The notes under the pieces were generated by a model, which saw only the letters and a program-made list of their open reading frames with translations, was not told where the DNA came from and did no database searches. Below are positions 45,311 to 55,308 of a DNA stretch of 64,000 bases, piece by piece (the first letter of the stretch is position 1; each line of letters opens with the position of its first letter). The stretch lies in NCBI RefSeq assembly GCF_030464345.1, contig NZ_VCYH01000002.1, positions 248,001-312,000 on the forward strand, written 5' to 3'. The DNA is from Methanoculleus frigidifontis. GTDB taxonomy: Archaea; Halobacteriota; Methanomicrobia; Methanomicrobiales; Methanoculleaceae. Position numbers and translations under genes: made by a program.

Positions 45311-45910
45311 CTATTCCGTCACCGGCACCAGTTTCCCGTCGAGCTTCGCCTCGATATCAAGCTGCATGAACGCAATGACGTTGTTCACAACGCCCTGTGT
45401 ATGGCGGACGATCAGCTCGTCGTTCCGGAAGAACTCCCGGTCGGTACTGCTGTTGAACTGCGAACCGTGCGTCCGAAACGCGATCCCGAACGGGGCAAGT
45501 ACGTAGCCGAGCTGCTGGAAGTTCAGCCAGACGTCCATGGCGGTCTTGATTGCACCGTCTTCGTGGCCGCAGATAAGAATTCCGGCAGCCTTTCCCTCGG
45601 TCAGTCCGGGTTTGTTGAGGTGGAAGAGGTTCTCCATGCACGTGGGTCCGGTCGAGAAAGACCTTGAGCCGGGCCGACATGCCGTTCCAGTTGATCGGGG
45701 ATGCAACAATGACCGCCTTTGATGCGGCGAGCATCGCGCGGAACGCCGGCATATCGTCGTTCTTGTTTCTGCACGGGTAGACGCAGGACTCTGCCTGGAC
45801 CGCGTAAAAATTCAGGAGACGGGCTGTGGCATACGGGGCAGCCTCCGGGCGGCTTTTCTCCCGTGAAGATAAAACCGCAGACGGCACATCTCCATGCAAT
45901 CTTCTGATCC
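45311..45910 (-). pseudogene. Decayed rubredoxin-domain / NADPH-dependent FMN reductase gene
   Basis: Read on the minus strand in three frames. First, a rubredoxin-like knuckle WRCAVCGFIFTGEKPPGGCP (about 45825-45905). Then, after a frame change, flavodoxin-fold text CVYPCRNKNDDMPAFRAMLA and IVASPINWNGMSARLKVFLD. A second frame change near 45650 leads to GKAAGILICGHEDGAIKTAM and a clean stop at 45311. The usual N-terminal half of an FMN reductase is missing, replaced by the rubredoxin piece. At least two frameshifts make a full product unlikely. Confidence 0.78.
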
Positions 45911-46248
45911 GAGTTCGTACTATCGTGTGGGATGCGTTCCCATCTCCCTGACAGACACGTGGTCATCCCGTATTGATTCCGGTAACCGAAATAGGTATGC
46001 CCGGTGCACCGGGTGTAAGACCCCGAAAGCCGCGGCTGGGCAGGGTATCGATCGTGCAAAAGGTTTGAATAGAACCTGCATATGGTACGGGGATAAACGG
46101 GTTTTTTGGAAAAACAATCTGGGGGAGCATCATTTCGCTGCATTGTGCCGGGCAGAGGACTACCCGATCCGCGTCTGCCCCTGAACACACCCCTCCCCTG
46201 GCCGATTCCAGAAAAGCCATATCGCCCTGCGTACAACCTCTCATCCGG
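45911..46248. other. Intergenic region before recQ
   Basis: This 338-bp gap between divergent units shows no gene. It must hold the recQ promoter; TTGAATAGAACC near 46065 is A/T-richer than the surroundings, but no convincing TATA box or ribosome binding site could be assigned. Confidence 0.4.
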
Positions 46249-48471
<2,223 letters not shown>

Positions 48472-48601
48472 CGGCCGCAGAAGCGATCCGTGCAGGCACA
48501 GGGCGTCTGCACGCAGATACGTCCCTCCCGGACCTGCTGCAGGAGCCGGAGAGCAAACCATTATCCCGGACGCTGCCGATCTCCTGCATGGAGCGTGCCG
48601 G

Positions 48602-49006
48602 ATGCAGCTGACCGTCATCGCCGGGTTCGGGGTGGGCGATATCGACACCTCCGAGATCAGACCGGCAGTCCTGGAGATAGCGGTAGACCCGGAGCGAGGC
48701 CGCGTCGTGGACGAGATCCTCCTCGGCCACGCGATCACGGGGAACTTCCGCTGCACCGCAGAGCCGACCCTCGATCGATTCCGGATCGCCGTCGGCCAGT
48801 ACAGCGACCTTGACCGCCTCGAGCAGGCGCTCGCGGAGATCGCGGCGCTGGAATACGATGCGGCGGGATACAACGCCGTCGACAGCTATACTGTCCGGGA
48901 CCTTGTCAGAGACCTGCGGCAGCAGCGGGAAGAGGCGGTCACGCGAAAGGAGACCGACACGATCGAGGACGAGATCGCGACGGGGATCTATGGTGGCGAG
49001 TACTGA
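48602..49006 (+). CDS. Hypothetical small protein downstream of recQ
   Basis: This 134-residue soluble protein starts MQLTVIAGFGVGDIDTSEIR. A single Cys (GNFRCTAEP), a helical middle and a charged helical end (VRDLVRDLRQQREEAVTRKE) follow. No family was recognised. It lies 131 bp after recQ, and its frameshifted duplicate at 37.2 kb travels with a piece of recQ, so the two genes have moved together. No clear ribosome binding site is visible. Confidence 0.6.
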   Translation: MQLTVIAGFGVGDIDTSEIRPAVLEIAVDPERGRVVDEILLGHAITGNFRCTAEPTLDRFRIAVGQYSDLDRLEQALAEIAALEYDAAGYNAVDSYTVRDLVRDLRQQREEAVTRKETDTIEDEIATGIYGGEY

Positions 49007-49040
49007 GTGCCACTTGTATTCGTGTGAAGCGAATCGATCC

Positions 49041-49232
49041 TCACCCACCTTTTTCTCGCGCGTTCATCAATCCCAGTGCTGCCGTGAGCCAGTAAAACCC
49101 GAAGAGGAGCATCATATACGCATTCCGTGCACCGACGCATACACCACTCACAGCAGATTCCCCACAACACCGGCACCCAAACCCTGCTCGCCGCACCACC
49201 GCCGGCCCCTGCAGGGGATCGACCGCGTTCAT
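49041..49232 (-). CDS. Small Cys-rich membrane protein, last gene of the primase operon
   Basis: This 63-residue protein begins MNAVDPLQGPAVVRRAG. It has a cysteine cluster (FGCRCCGESAVSGVC) that may bind metal, then one membrane helix (AYMMLLFGFYWLTAALGLM). The ATG overlaps the primase stop (ATGA), and GGAGGGGGTG directly upstream is an excellent ribosome binding site, which makes this a real gene despite its size. Function unknown. Confidence 0.65.
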   Translation of the reverse strand: MNAVDPLQGPAVVRRAGFGCRCCGESAVSGVCVGARNAYMMLLFGFYWLTAALGLMNAREKGG

Positions 49233-52093
49233 CGCACCCCCTCCCTCGCGTTCCACTCCCGCACCAGCCGTGCGTAGCACCCCTGGCAGATATTCGCCTG
49301 CGCCTCGCGTGAGCGGTAGACTGCCTTTGCGCCGTCGCAGATCTCGCACCGGCCGAGCTCGACCTTCGTCCGCTCAAACGTCCGGTGATCGAGCAGCCCG
49401 GGCAGCGGCCGGATGCCGGTTGCAACACTGTTGTACAGGGTGTTGCAAACGGGGTTGTAAACGGGGTTGTAAACAGTTTTCGCGAGGAAAGTCTTCGATA
49501 CGTCAGGGAATTCCAGATTCCTCGATACATTCTCATTTTCGGGTTTTTCGTTTGCAACCGATCCGAAAACGCACGGCGCCGGGGGTTCGTGCAGGCGATC
49601 CGGCTGGCCTTCCAGTGGAGTCGGATCGGGCGTGCCGTGCGATCCGGAAAACGTTGCAAACGATACAGAATCGTCGCGATCGATCTCTGCCGTATCTCCG
49701 CCGTTTTCAGAATCCTCCCCGGACTGCCGCGAACACGCACCCGCGATCTCTTTACAACCCTGTTTACAACCCTGTTTACAACCCTGTTTGCAACCATCAG
49801 TACAACCACCGTCCGGCGGCGGCGGGGAGTCCTCGTCCCCCGCGTCCGTATCCCCGTCCTCCAGCCAGACCGTGAGCTCTGCCACCCATTCCCGGTAGCG
49901 CTCGACGTCGAACTGGAAGTGGTGCTCGTGCCAGCGAACGGTCGTCCCGGTGCTCTCGTCGATCACCGTCGCGTCCACCACACTGACGACCGGGCACTTC
50001 TCCAGGAGGCCGCAGTAGACCGTGCCCTTCGCGGTGTAGCCCTGCAGGATCCGCCGCGTCCGGTGGTAGGGCAGCCCGAGCGCCTGCTGCAGCATCCGGA
50101 CCGTGAACGTCGCCCAGCCCATCCGGGCGATCGTCGCGAGGGCCGCCGCTTCGTTCCGGGTCAGCTTCAAATCCTGCCCGCCCCCCTCACCGTTGATCGC
50201 ACTGTAGAGCCTGGCCGCCGCGTCGAAGTCCTGCCGGGTCGCCTCGATCCGGACCTCGCCGCCGGCCTCCCGCCGTTCGCGCTGCAGGAACCGCAGCGCC
50301 GCATGGCACTTGATCAGGTCGAAGAGCATCGCCGGGTTTCTGCGGTTTTCGACGCTGGAAAACTGGATCCGCCGGGCGAACGGGATCCGGACGAAGATCC
50401 GGTGCCGTTTCACGACCGCCCAGAGCGCCCGGGCGGTCAGGACGTCCGGATCGTCGCCCTCCGGCTGCTCGCCCGCTTCCACGCGCTTGAGGTGCTCGAG
50501 TACCGCCGCATCCTGCTCGGCCGAGTCGTCGATCCAGACCGTCAGCATCCGGTTCATCACCTGGTCGTCGCCCGGGTTCTCGACCTTCGCGAGCCACCAG
50601 ACGCACCGCTCCGGTATCGAACAGACCCGGAGCTGCCGGTCCGCCGTGACCGTCCGGTGCTCGATCGGTTCGTGGAAGGACGAGGTCGCTGCTTTCAGGA
50701 CCTCCTGCAGGTCGTCCGAGAGGGCGGTGTCGTCGAAGAGGATCACCGTCCCGGGCCGGAGATCGTCGGCGTAGTAGAGCGCTTTGTTCGAGACGGTGCC
50801 CTTCAGCCGGTAGTCCTCAGGGACGAGGTCGAGCATCGTCGTGCAGGCGTGGGACTTGCCTTTGCCGGAGTTCCCGGAGATGGTGACATGCAGCCCCTTC
50901 GTGTTCTCGATGCTCTGCGAGGCGACCGACATCGCCAGGCACTCCGCGACGACCCGGTCGCCGACGTGGGTTTTGTTGAAGGTATCGAGCAGGAATCCGA
51001 GCGGGTCGCCTTCTTTCAGGATCGCCATCGCCCGGCGACGGTGCTCGTCATCCGGTGGAGGAGGGGCGGGTCGCTCCTCCTTCGTCTCCGGCCGCTGCAC
51101 CCGTTTCTCCCGGGGCCGGTAGCGGCCCCGCAGTTCCGGCCAGCGCTGCGCCCCGGCGCCGCAGCTCGTGTGGTGGCAGCCGGCGAAGATCGCGCCGTTC
51201 GCGAACTGGATCGCAAACGCCCCGTCCTTGTGCGCCGGGGAGAACGGGCAGTCCTCGAGGACGTAGAGCGTGCCGCCGCGGTAGGGCTTTGCCGACCGGA
51301 CGGCGATCCCGTTGTCGCAGAGCCAGGCGGCGAGGTCAATGGCTCCGCCGGTCCGCTTCGGCGCCGGCTCTTCGGTCGGGAGCAGCCCGGCGAGGTGCCG
51401 GAGCAGTTCCACCGGAACGATGCCCACGTCCTCCGGCACGGAGAGGAGGTCTGCCCGCCGGTGCGGCCGCTCAGGCGTGTTGTCGCCCTTCCGCGAGACG
51501 GTGCCGTAGAGTTTCCAGATCCGGGCGGCGTTGTAGTTCGCGGTGTCGACGGTGACCTTTTCGTTCGAGAAGAGGGCGTCGAGGACGGCGAGACACCCTT
51601 TGACGAGGTCCGTCGCCGCGGTATCGTTCGGAAGATCGATCCGGTAGAGGAGGTGGGCGCCGTTGCCCGAGTCGGCGATGATCGGCGCCGGGAAGCCCTG
51701 CTCTGCGAGCCAGGCGGCGATCAGGCCTGCCGTCTCGAGAGCGAGGTTGTGCTCGGCGTCGGTCGAGGAGACGCCGCTCGGCCGGACCGGGTCGATGTCG
51801 ACCGGCAGCCAGCGGCGGCGGAGGATGTCGGCATCGGCGGTCGTCGCGTCTTTCCGGGAGAGCCGCATCTTGATCCGGTTCGCCCGGCGGGCGAGGAGCG
51901 CACCGTTGACGGGGTTGAGCGTCACATAGATCCCGGCGACCGAGGGGTCGGCGTCGAGGACTTCAGCTCTGCCGGCGAGCTCGGCAGGGTCGTCGAAGTA
52001 GCCGGAGTGGACGCCGGCGTCCCCGAGCACCCGTACCTCGACGACGCCGTCCGGGGCGAGCAGGGCCGCCGCCCGGAGGATATTATCCTGCAT
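49229..52093 (-). CDS. PrimPol-type primase fused to a helicase-like ATPase
   Basis: This 954-residue replication protein has an N-terminal archaeo-eukaryotic-primase core: WLPVDIDP (DxD), ADSGNGAHLLYRIDLP (sGxGxH) and VDTANYNAARI. A zinc-finger-like stretch CPFSPAHKDGAF...FAGCHHTSC follows, then an ATPase with Walker A TISGNSGKGKS and Walker B VILFDDTALSD. A winged-helix part comes near 680 (TFTVRMLQQALGLPYHRTRR). Past about residue 760 the protein is low-complexity, with GCKQ and VYNP repeats produced by the DNA repeats at 49419-49806, and ends in a CxxC pair motif (CEICDG...CQGC). Such primase-helicases occur in archaeal plasmids and proviruses. Confidence 0.85.
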   Translation of the reverse strand: MQDNILRAAALLAPDGVVEVRVLGDAGVHSGYFDDPAELAGRAEVLDADPSVAGIYVTLNPVNGALLARRANRIKMRLSRKDATTADADILRRRWLPVDIDPVRPSGVSSTDAEHNLALETAGLIAAWLAEQGFPAPIIADSGNGAHLLYRIDLPNDTAATDLVKGCLAVLDALFSNEKVTVDTANYNAARIWKLYGTVSRKGDNTPERPHRRADLLSVPEDVGIVPVELLRHLAGLLPTEEPAPKRTGGAIDLAAWLCDNGIAVRSAKPYRGGTLYVLEDCPFSPAHKDGAFAIQFANGAIFAGCHHTSCGAGAQRWPELRGRYRPREKRVQRPETKEERPAPPPPDDEHRRRAMAILKEGDPLGFLLDTFNKTHVGDRVVAECLAMSVASQSIENTKGLHVTISGNSGKGKSHACTTMLDLVPEDYRLKGTVSNKALYYADDLRPGTVILFDDTALSDDLQEVLKAATSSFHEPIEHRTVTADRQLRVCSIPERCVWWLAKVENPGDDQVMNRMLTVWIDDSAEQDAAVLEHLKRVEAGEQPEGDDPDVLTARALWAVVKRHRIFVRIPFARRIQFSSVENRRNPAMLFDLIKCHAALRFLQRERREAGGEVRIEATRQDFDAAARLYSAINGEGGGQDLKLTRNEAAALATIARMGWATFTVRMLQQALGLPYHRTRRILQGYTAKGTVYCGLLEKCPVVSVVDATVIDESTGTTVRWHEHHFQFDVERYREWVAELTVWLEDGDTDAGDEDSPPPPDGGCTDGCKQGCKQGCKQGCKEIAGACSRQSGEDSENGGDTAEIDRDDSVSFATFSGSHGTPDPTPLEGQPDRLHEPPAPCVFGSVANEKPENENVSRNLEFPDVSKTFLAKTVYNPVYNPVCNTLYNSVATGIRPLPGLLDHRTFERTKVELGRCEICDGAKAVYRSREAQANICQGCYARLVREWNAREGVR
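49419..49474 (+). repeat. Iteron-like array, left (direct orientation)
   Basis: GTTGTAAAC-type units begin at 49419, 49430, 49442, 49454 and 49466, the last four exactly 12 bp apart. Units four and five are identical 12-mers (GGGGTTGTAAAC). Read on the minus strand, they encode VYNPVYNPVCNTLYNS in the primase tail. Confidence 0.85.
49550..49661. repeat. Isolated iteron units between the two arrays
   Basis: One unit GTTTGCAACC at 49550-49559 has the orientation of the right array. One unit GTTGCAAAC at 49653-49661 has the orientation of the left array. Both lie in otherwise non-repetitive primase coding sequence. Confidence 0.7.
49750..49806 (-). repeat. Iteron-like array, right (inverted orientation)
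   Basis: Units of GTTTACAACCCT, the reverse complement of the left array unit, begin at 49750, 49762, 49774 and 49786, exactly 12 bp apart, with a degenerate fifth (GTACAACC) at 49800. On the minus strand they encode GCKQGCKQGCKQGCKE, a peptide unrelated to that of the left array. Confidence 0.85.
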
Positions 52094-52427
52094 AGCATCC
52101 CTCCTGCAGAAGGGGGAAGAGGGGGGCGCTTGCGGCCTCCCCGCGGGCCACCCGCTGGAAACTGACCAGCGGGATGACGTAGGAGCCGGCGCGGGTGTGG
52201 AGCGCCACCGCCCTGCCGCCGCCGGTCACCGCAGCGTGCCCCTCGATCGTCGTCCTGCCCATCGGCGCACTGCCGTCCCGCACGACCCGGACCTGCAGGA
52301 CCGGCGCCGCCCGGCCGGAGAAGAGCAGCGCCTGTGCGTCCCCGGGATCGATCCGGTAGTGCTCGGCGTCGACCATGACGTGCAGGGTGCCGCCGCTGCC
52401 GTAGGCGAGCGTCCCCGGTTCAGTCAC
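52083..52427 (-). CDS. Small beta-rich protein upstream of the primase (GTG start)
   Basis: This 114-residue protein starts MTEPGTLAYGSGGTLHVMVD and is mostly beta strands (VLQVRVVRDGSAPMGRTTIE, AGSYVIPLVSFQRVARG). The GTG start overlaps the stop of the 56-residue gene upstream (GTGACTGA), and its own end overlaps the primase start by 11 nt. This coupling, rather than homology, supports it. Function unknown, presumably replication-linked. Confidence 0.65.
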   Translation of the reverse strand: MTEPGTLAYGSGGTLHVMVDAEHYRIDPGDAQALLFSGRAAPVLQVRVVRDGSAPMGRTTIEGHAAVTGGGRAVALHTRAGSYVIPLVSFQRVARGEAASAPLFPLLQEGCYAG

Positions 52428-52590
52428 CGGCCTTCGCCCCCTGCCGGGTGATGGTGGTGACGGTATAGTAGTGGCCGGCGGCGGCGACGACGTGGATCTC
52501 CCGGACCGCCCTGCCGTGCCTGCCGACTGCGGCCGCCACCACCTGCGCAATGAGGTAGAGCGGGACCGTCTTCAATCTCTCATCGCTCAT
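52420..52590 (-). CDS. 56-residue protein, first gene of the primase operon
   Basis: This very short gene reads MSDERLKTVPLYLIAQVVAA to GHYYTVTTITRQGAKAGD. It is supported by a TATA box at 52619-52626 about 30 nt upstream, CGGAGCGTG before the ATG, and the overlapping start of the next gene. No family was recognised. Confidence 0.55.
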   Translation of the reverse strand: MSDERLKTVPLYLIAQVVAAAVGRHGRAVREIHVVAAAGHYYTVTTITRQGAKAGD

Positions 52591-53002
52591 CGCGGGCACG
52601 CTCCGGGGGCGGACACGCTTATATCGTTGCAGTCCCGAGTATCATTGGCGGTCTGGTGCATCCCGGTGCTGGAAACATTCGGTTGTGCCCGGCTGCCGCC
52701 GCAGAGTATTCTGTGGTCTCTTCTCGATCCGGCCGGGACGCAGGCGCCCCGGGGTTGGTTTTTCGGTTTTGGTTTCATGCGTTGCCTCTCTGCTGCTTGT
52801 CGCGGTGCACCGGCTCTCCCGGAGGAAGACGCAGCCGGAGCATCGCTTGATGCAGCGTGGGGACAGACGGCTTAAAAAGGTGCGGGGATGGTGGTGAGCG
52901 TGCGGCGAGGCGTTATTTAACCGTTGCTTGACCGCACAAGAGGGATATCCACGGAGATGCGCCAAACCGGGGATCGCGGGCGAAAATGAGGGGTTCGCCG
53001 GT
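52591..53002. other. Gap between orc1 and the primase operon, candidate origin region
   Basis: These 412 bp have no gene. The left end carries the primase-operon TATA box. Around 52671-52695, TGCTGGAAACATTCGGTTG resembles an archaeal origin recognition box only in part (the TGGAAAC core). At 52912-52925 there is an A/T-rich GCGTTATTTAACCG. The placement directly after orc1 fits an origin, but the sequence match is weak. Confidence 0.35.
52619..52626 (-). promoter_or_regulatory. TATA box of the primase operon
   Basis: GATATAAG on the minus strand, about 30 nt before the 56-residue gene. Confidence 0.5.
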
Positions 53003-54148
53003 TCAGGTACGGCCCGGCCGGCCGCAGGCGGCGAGCACCTGCTCGGGGTCGTAGCGGAGCAGGATCTCCCGCGTCCGCCCCCTGCCGGTCCGGAGCAGCA
53101 GGTCGACGATCCCCGCCTCCTCGAGCCGTTTTAACCGGGCGTTGTAGGTCGTCTTCCCGATCGGGGCGTACTCCTGCGCGGCTTCGTAGACCGCTCCCGA
53201 CGTCACCTCAGCACCGCCGTCCCGTGCGGCTTCGGCGATGCGGGAGAGGAGGGCACGTTCGCTCTCGCTGAGGTTCGCGGCCCGGGTCTGCAGGGCGGGC
53301 GCGATGATCGACCGGGAGGCCTCCGTCACGTCGTTTCGGGTGACTGTCCGGCGGCCGTCCGCCTCCGCCCGCACGGCCGCCTTCCGGACGAGGTCGATCC
53401 CGACCCGGACGTCCTCCTCCTCTGCGGCGATATCCGTGATGAGGGCGAGGGCCGCCCTCGGCACCACGTTCGGGTAGAGGCCCTGCCGGATGCGGGCGGC
53501 GAGGATCTCGCGGATCTCCGTCTTGGTGTACGGCGGGAAGAAGACCTCGGCCGGGTGGAAGACCGACCGGACGCGGACGTCGACTGCGGCGTAGAGGTTC
53601 AGGGCAAGGTCGCTCGAGACCGCGAAGACCCCGGCTCTGCGGACGTCCCACTTCTCGGAGAGGCGGAGGAGCCGGTAGAGGAGGTCGTTGAGGTGCCCCG
53701 ACTCGTGCAGGTAGTTGGCGTCGTCCAGGCAGACGAGGAGCGCGGCGTTCCGGTCGCGGAGCCGCCGGACGATGCTGCCGAGGACGTCGTCGACGTGCGT
53801 GCCGGTCGACGGCGGGGCGTAGCCGACGAGTTTTTCGAAGATGCACCGGAAGACGGCGAGCGGTGTGCGGTCCTGCTGGCAGTTCACGTAGACCGGGACG
53901 ATCGTCTGCGTCGCCTCTTCTATCTCGGAAAAGAGCCGGAGGACGGTGGTGGTCTTGCCGGTGCCGGGAGGGCCGCGGAGGATCGCGCTCTCCGGGCTGC
54001 CGCCCCGGACGGCCTGCCGGGCGAGGAGGGCGAGTTCGCGGCTCTGGGCGTCGCGGTGGTGGAGCTGATCGGGGACGTAGGCGAACTCGAAGACCTCGCG
54101 GTCGCGAAAGAGCGTCTGGTCGTAGCGGAGGGTGTCTCTCTGTCTCAT
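53003..54148 (-). CDS. cdc6: Orc1/Cdc6-family replication initiator
   Basis: This 381-residue AAA+ protein loads or recruits the helicase at origins. An N-terminal FEFAYVPDQLHHRDAQSREL lid region precedes Walker A GPPGTGKTTT, Walker B LLVCLDDANYL (a DDAN variant of the common LDEID), sensor region FAVSSDLAL and Arg-rich VRSVFHPAEVFFPPYT. A C-terminal winged helix starts near 285 (YAPIGKTTYNARLKRLEEAG). It is divergent from the winged-helix gene at 54210 and upstream of the primase operon on the same strand. Whether it serves the chromosome or an integrated replicon cannot be told from one gene. Confidence 0.92.
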   Translation of the reverse strand: MRQRDTLRYDQTLFRDREVFEFAYVPDQLHHRDAQSRELALLARQAVRGGSPESAILRGPPGTGKTTTVLRLFSEIEEATQTIVPVYVNCQQDRTPLAVFRCIFEKLVGYAPPSTGTHVDDVLGSIVRRLRDRNAALLVCLDDANYLHESGHLNDLLYRLLRLSEKWDVRRAGVFAVSSDLALNLYAAVDVRVRSVFHPAEVFFPPYTKTEIREILAARIRQGLYPNVVPRAALALITDIAAEEEDVRVGIDLVRKAAVRAEADGRRTVTRNDVTEASRSIIAPALQTRAANLSESERALLSRIAEAARDGGAEVTSGAVYEAAQEYAPIGKTTYNARLKRLEEAGIVDLLLRTGRGRTREILLRYDPEQVLAACGRPGRT

Positions 54149-54171
54149 AGGTAAGCGGTCAGGAGACGGGG

Positions 54172-54179
54172 TTATTTAA
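54172..54179. promoter_or_regulatory. Shared A/T box between orc1 and the winged-helix gene
   Basis: TTATTTAA lies 24-31 nt before the orc1 start on one side and 31-38 nt before the GTG of the winged-helix gene on the other. Being nearly palindromic, it can act as TATA box in both directions; both transcripts would be almost leaderless. Confidence 0.5.
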
Positions 54180-54209
54180 CATCGCGGCGGGGGCGGCGAA
54201 AGTAAACGA

Positions 54210-54437
54210 GTGGTTGGAATTACTCCGGCTATCGAGGCTCAACTCAATGAACGGCAGAGGAAGATGGTTGCTCTGCTCGCGACCGGCGAAACGCTGACCA
54301 GTCGCAGATGCGAAGAAGAATACGGCATCACCCGCGACACGGCAACGCGGGATTTTCGTCTGTTGATGAACGTGGGGTTGGCCGTCCGGAAGGGTCGCGG
54401 ACGCTCGACCGGTTACGTCCTTGCGGAGAGGAGATGA
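54210..54437 (+). CDS. Small winged-helix (DeoR/RecG-C-like) DNA-binding protein
   Basis: This 75-residue protein reads LNERQRKMVALLATGETLTS then RRCEEEYGITRDTATRDFRLL and ends in a wing (GRGRSTGYVLAERR). This is a compact winged helix as in DeoR regulators and the tails of AlbA_2/RecG-like ATPases. It starts at GTG 54210 with no ribosome binding site, as expected for a leaderless transcript. Divergent from orc1 and followed by a cluster of ATCGTC repeats, it is a candidate copy-control or autoregulatory protein. Confidence 0.72.
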   Translation: MVGITPAIEAQLNERQRKMVALLATGETLTSRRCEEEYGITRDTATRDFRLLMNVGLAVRKGRGRSTGYVLAERR

Positions 54438-54446
54438 GAAGCAAAC

Positions 54447-54557
54447 CGTCGGATAATCGTCGGATTTTATCCCATAATCGTCAGGGAGATCACTTCCGCC
54501 TTCCGGTACCGGATCGTCGGATAATCGTCAGATTTGTTCCGGGTATCGTCAGATCAC
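54447..54557. repeat. ATCGTC-type repeat cluster after the winged-helix gene
   Basis: CGTCGGATAATCGTC followed by RGATTT occurs at 54447-54467 and 54515-54535 (one mismatch, 68 bp apart). Shorter relatives ATAATCGTCAG (54474-54484) and TATCGTCAGATCAC (54544-54557) lie between and after. The cluster starts 10 bp past the stop codon, outside any recognised gene, and looks like repeated protein binding sites. Confidence 0.65.
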
Positions 54558-54770
54558 CTCCTGCCAACGGCCGGACGTATCGAGAAGATCAGGATGAGCA
54601 CGCGAAGGAAGAAACCATCACCATGAACAGCATGGCCGAAACGATCGGCAGCGCCGGCGGTGAGGATGCCTGCATCTTCGGTGACGACATCTCCATCCGA
54701 ACCCCGATTGAGCAAGGCTTCCGCCCTTCGATCGCACCGGATGGAAGCGTGTTCGCTCCGGCGGCGGCAT

Positions 54771-54905
54771 GACGGATCCGAACGGGACCCTGCGCAGGCC
54801 GGCATCGAACGTTTCATCGGCTCGGAGCACCTCGAGCCCGGCTCGCTGCACGTCCGCACCCGGGGCAACGCGGCGGCCGGCACCACCTTCATCCGCCGCT
54901 ACCGG
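54771..54905 (+). pseudogene. Fragment of a type I restriction specificity (HsdS-like) domain
   Basis: The reading AGIERFIGSEHLEPGSLHVR followed by GNAAAGTTFIRRY matches the strand-turn pattern of HsdS target-recognition domains (GIERYVGLEHIEP..., then GTTF..F). It lacks a start and runs straight into the EVE-gene fragment on the other strand. A remnant of a restriction-modification locus. Confidence 0.55.
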
Positions 54906-54907
54906 AG

Positions 54908-54984
54908 AGCACCCCGTCCCGCCCGCTCGAGGACGAGCCGATAGTCCTCTTCCACGATCTCCCGCATCGCCTGCCGGAGGCACC
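54908..54984 (-). pseudogene. Fragment of an EVE-domain gene
   Basis: The sequence around CGAGGACGAGCCGATAGTCC, up to CTGCCGGAGG, matches the C-terminal end of the intact EVE gene at 62585 and, more closely, the remnant at 58.5 kb. Only about 25 codons remain. Confidence 0.7.
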
Positions 54985-55308
54985 GGCCGCCGACGAGAGC
55001 GGCGTATCCTCATCTCCCTGGCCGCTCCAGAGAACGGCCGAAGACCGCGGGCAGCGGGACCGGGGACCCGTCCTTCGCGAGGCCTTCGATAGGACCGATC
55101 ATCTATCGCGGGCCCGCAGGTATCCACGCACCGACGGTGCGGCCCCGCGAGTATGCCGAAGAGGTGCCGGCGGTCTTCTCGATGATACCAGGGAATCGGT
55201 GCATCATTCATTCCTCCCTTTCAGCCTTGCCTGCTTCACGATACTGTTCGACGTCCCCGGAGCCGGATCGTCTGCCGGGCCCCGATCTTCGCCATCCGGG
55301 AAGGATGC
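54985..55308. other. Intergenic, probably decayed DNA
   Basis: This 324-bp gap between the EVE fragment and the HepT stop has no supported gene. A short stretch near 55035 (CGAAGACCGCGGGCAGCGGG) weakly recalls the middle of the EVE gene, suggesting further decayed remnants. Confidence 0.4.

Noticed and set aside
49419-49806. CRISPR array
   Set aside because: Units are 12 bp, contiguous and without spacers, and lie in coding sequence.
49385-52165. A 926-codon open frame on the plus strand across the primase gene
   Set aside because: It mirrors the minus-strand primase, whose motifs are clear. The antisense product is Arg/Gly/Pro-rich without domains, as expected from GC-rich codons.
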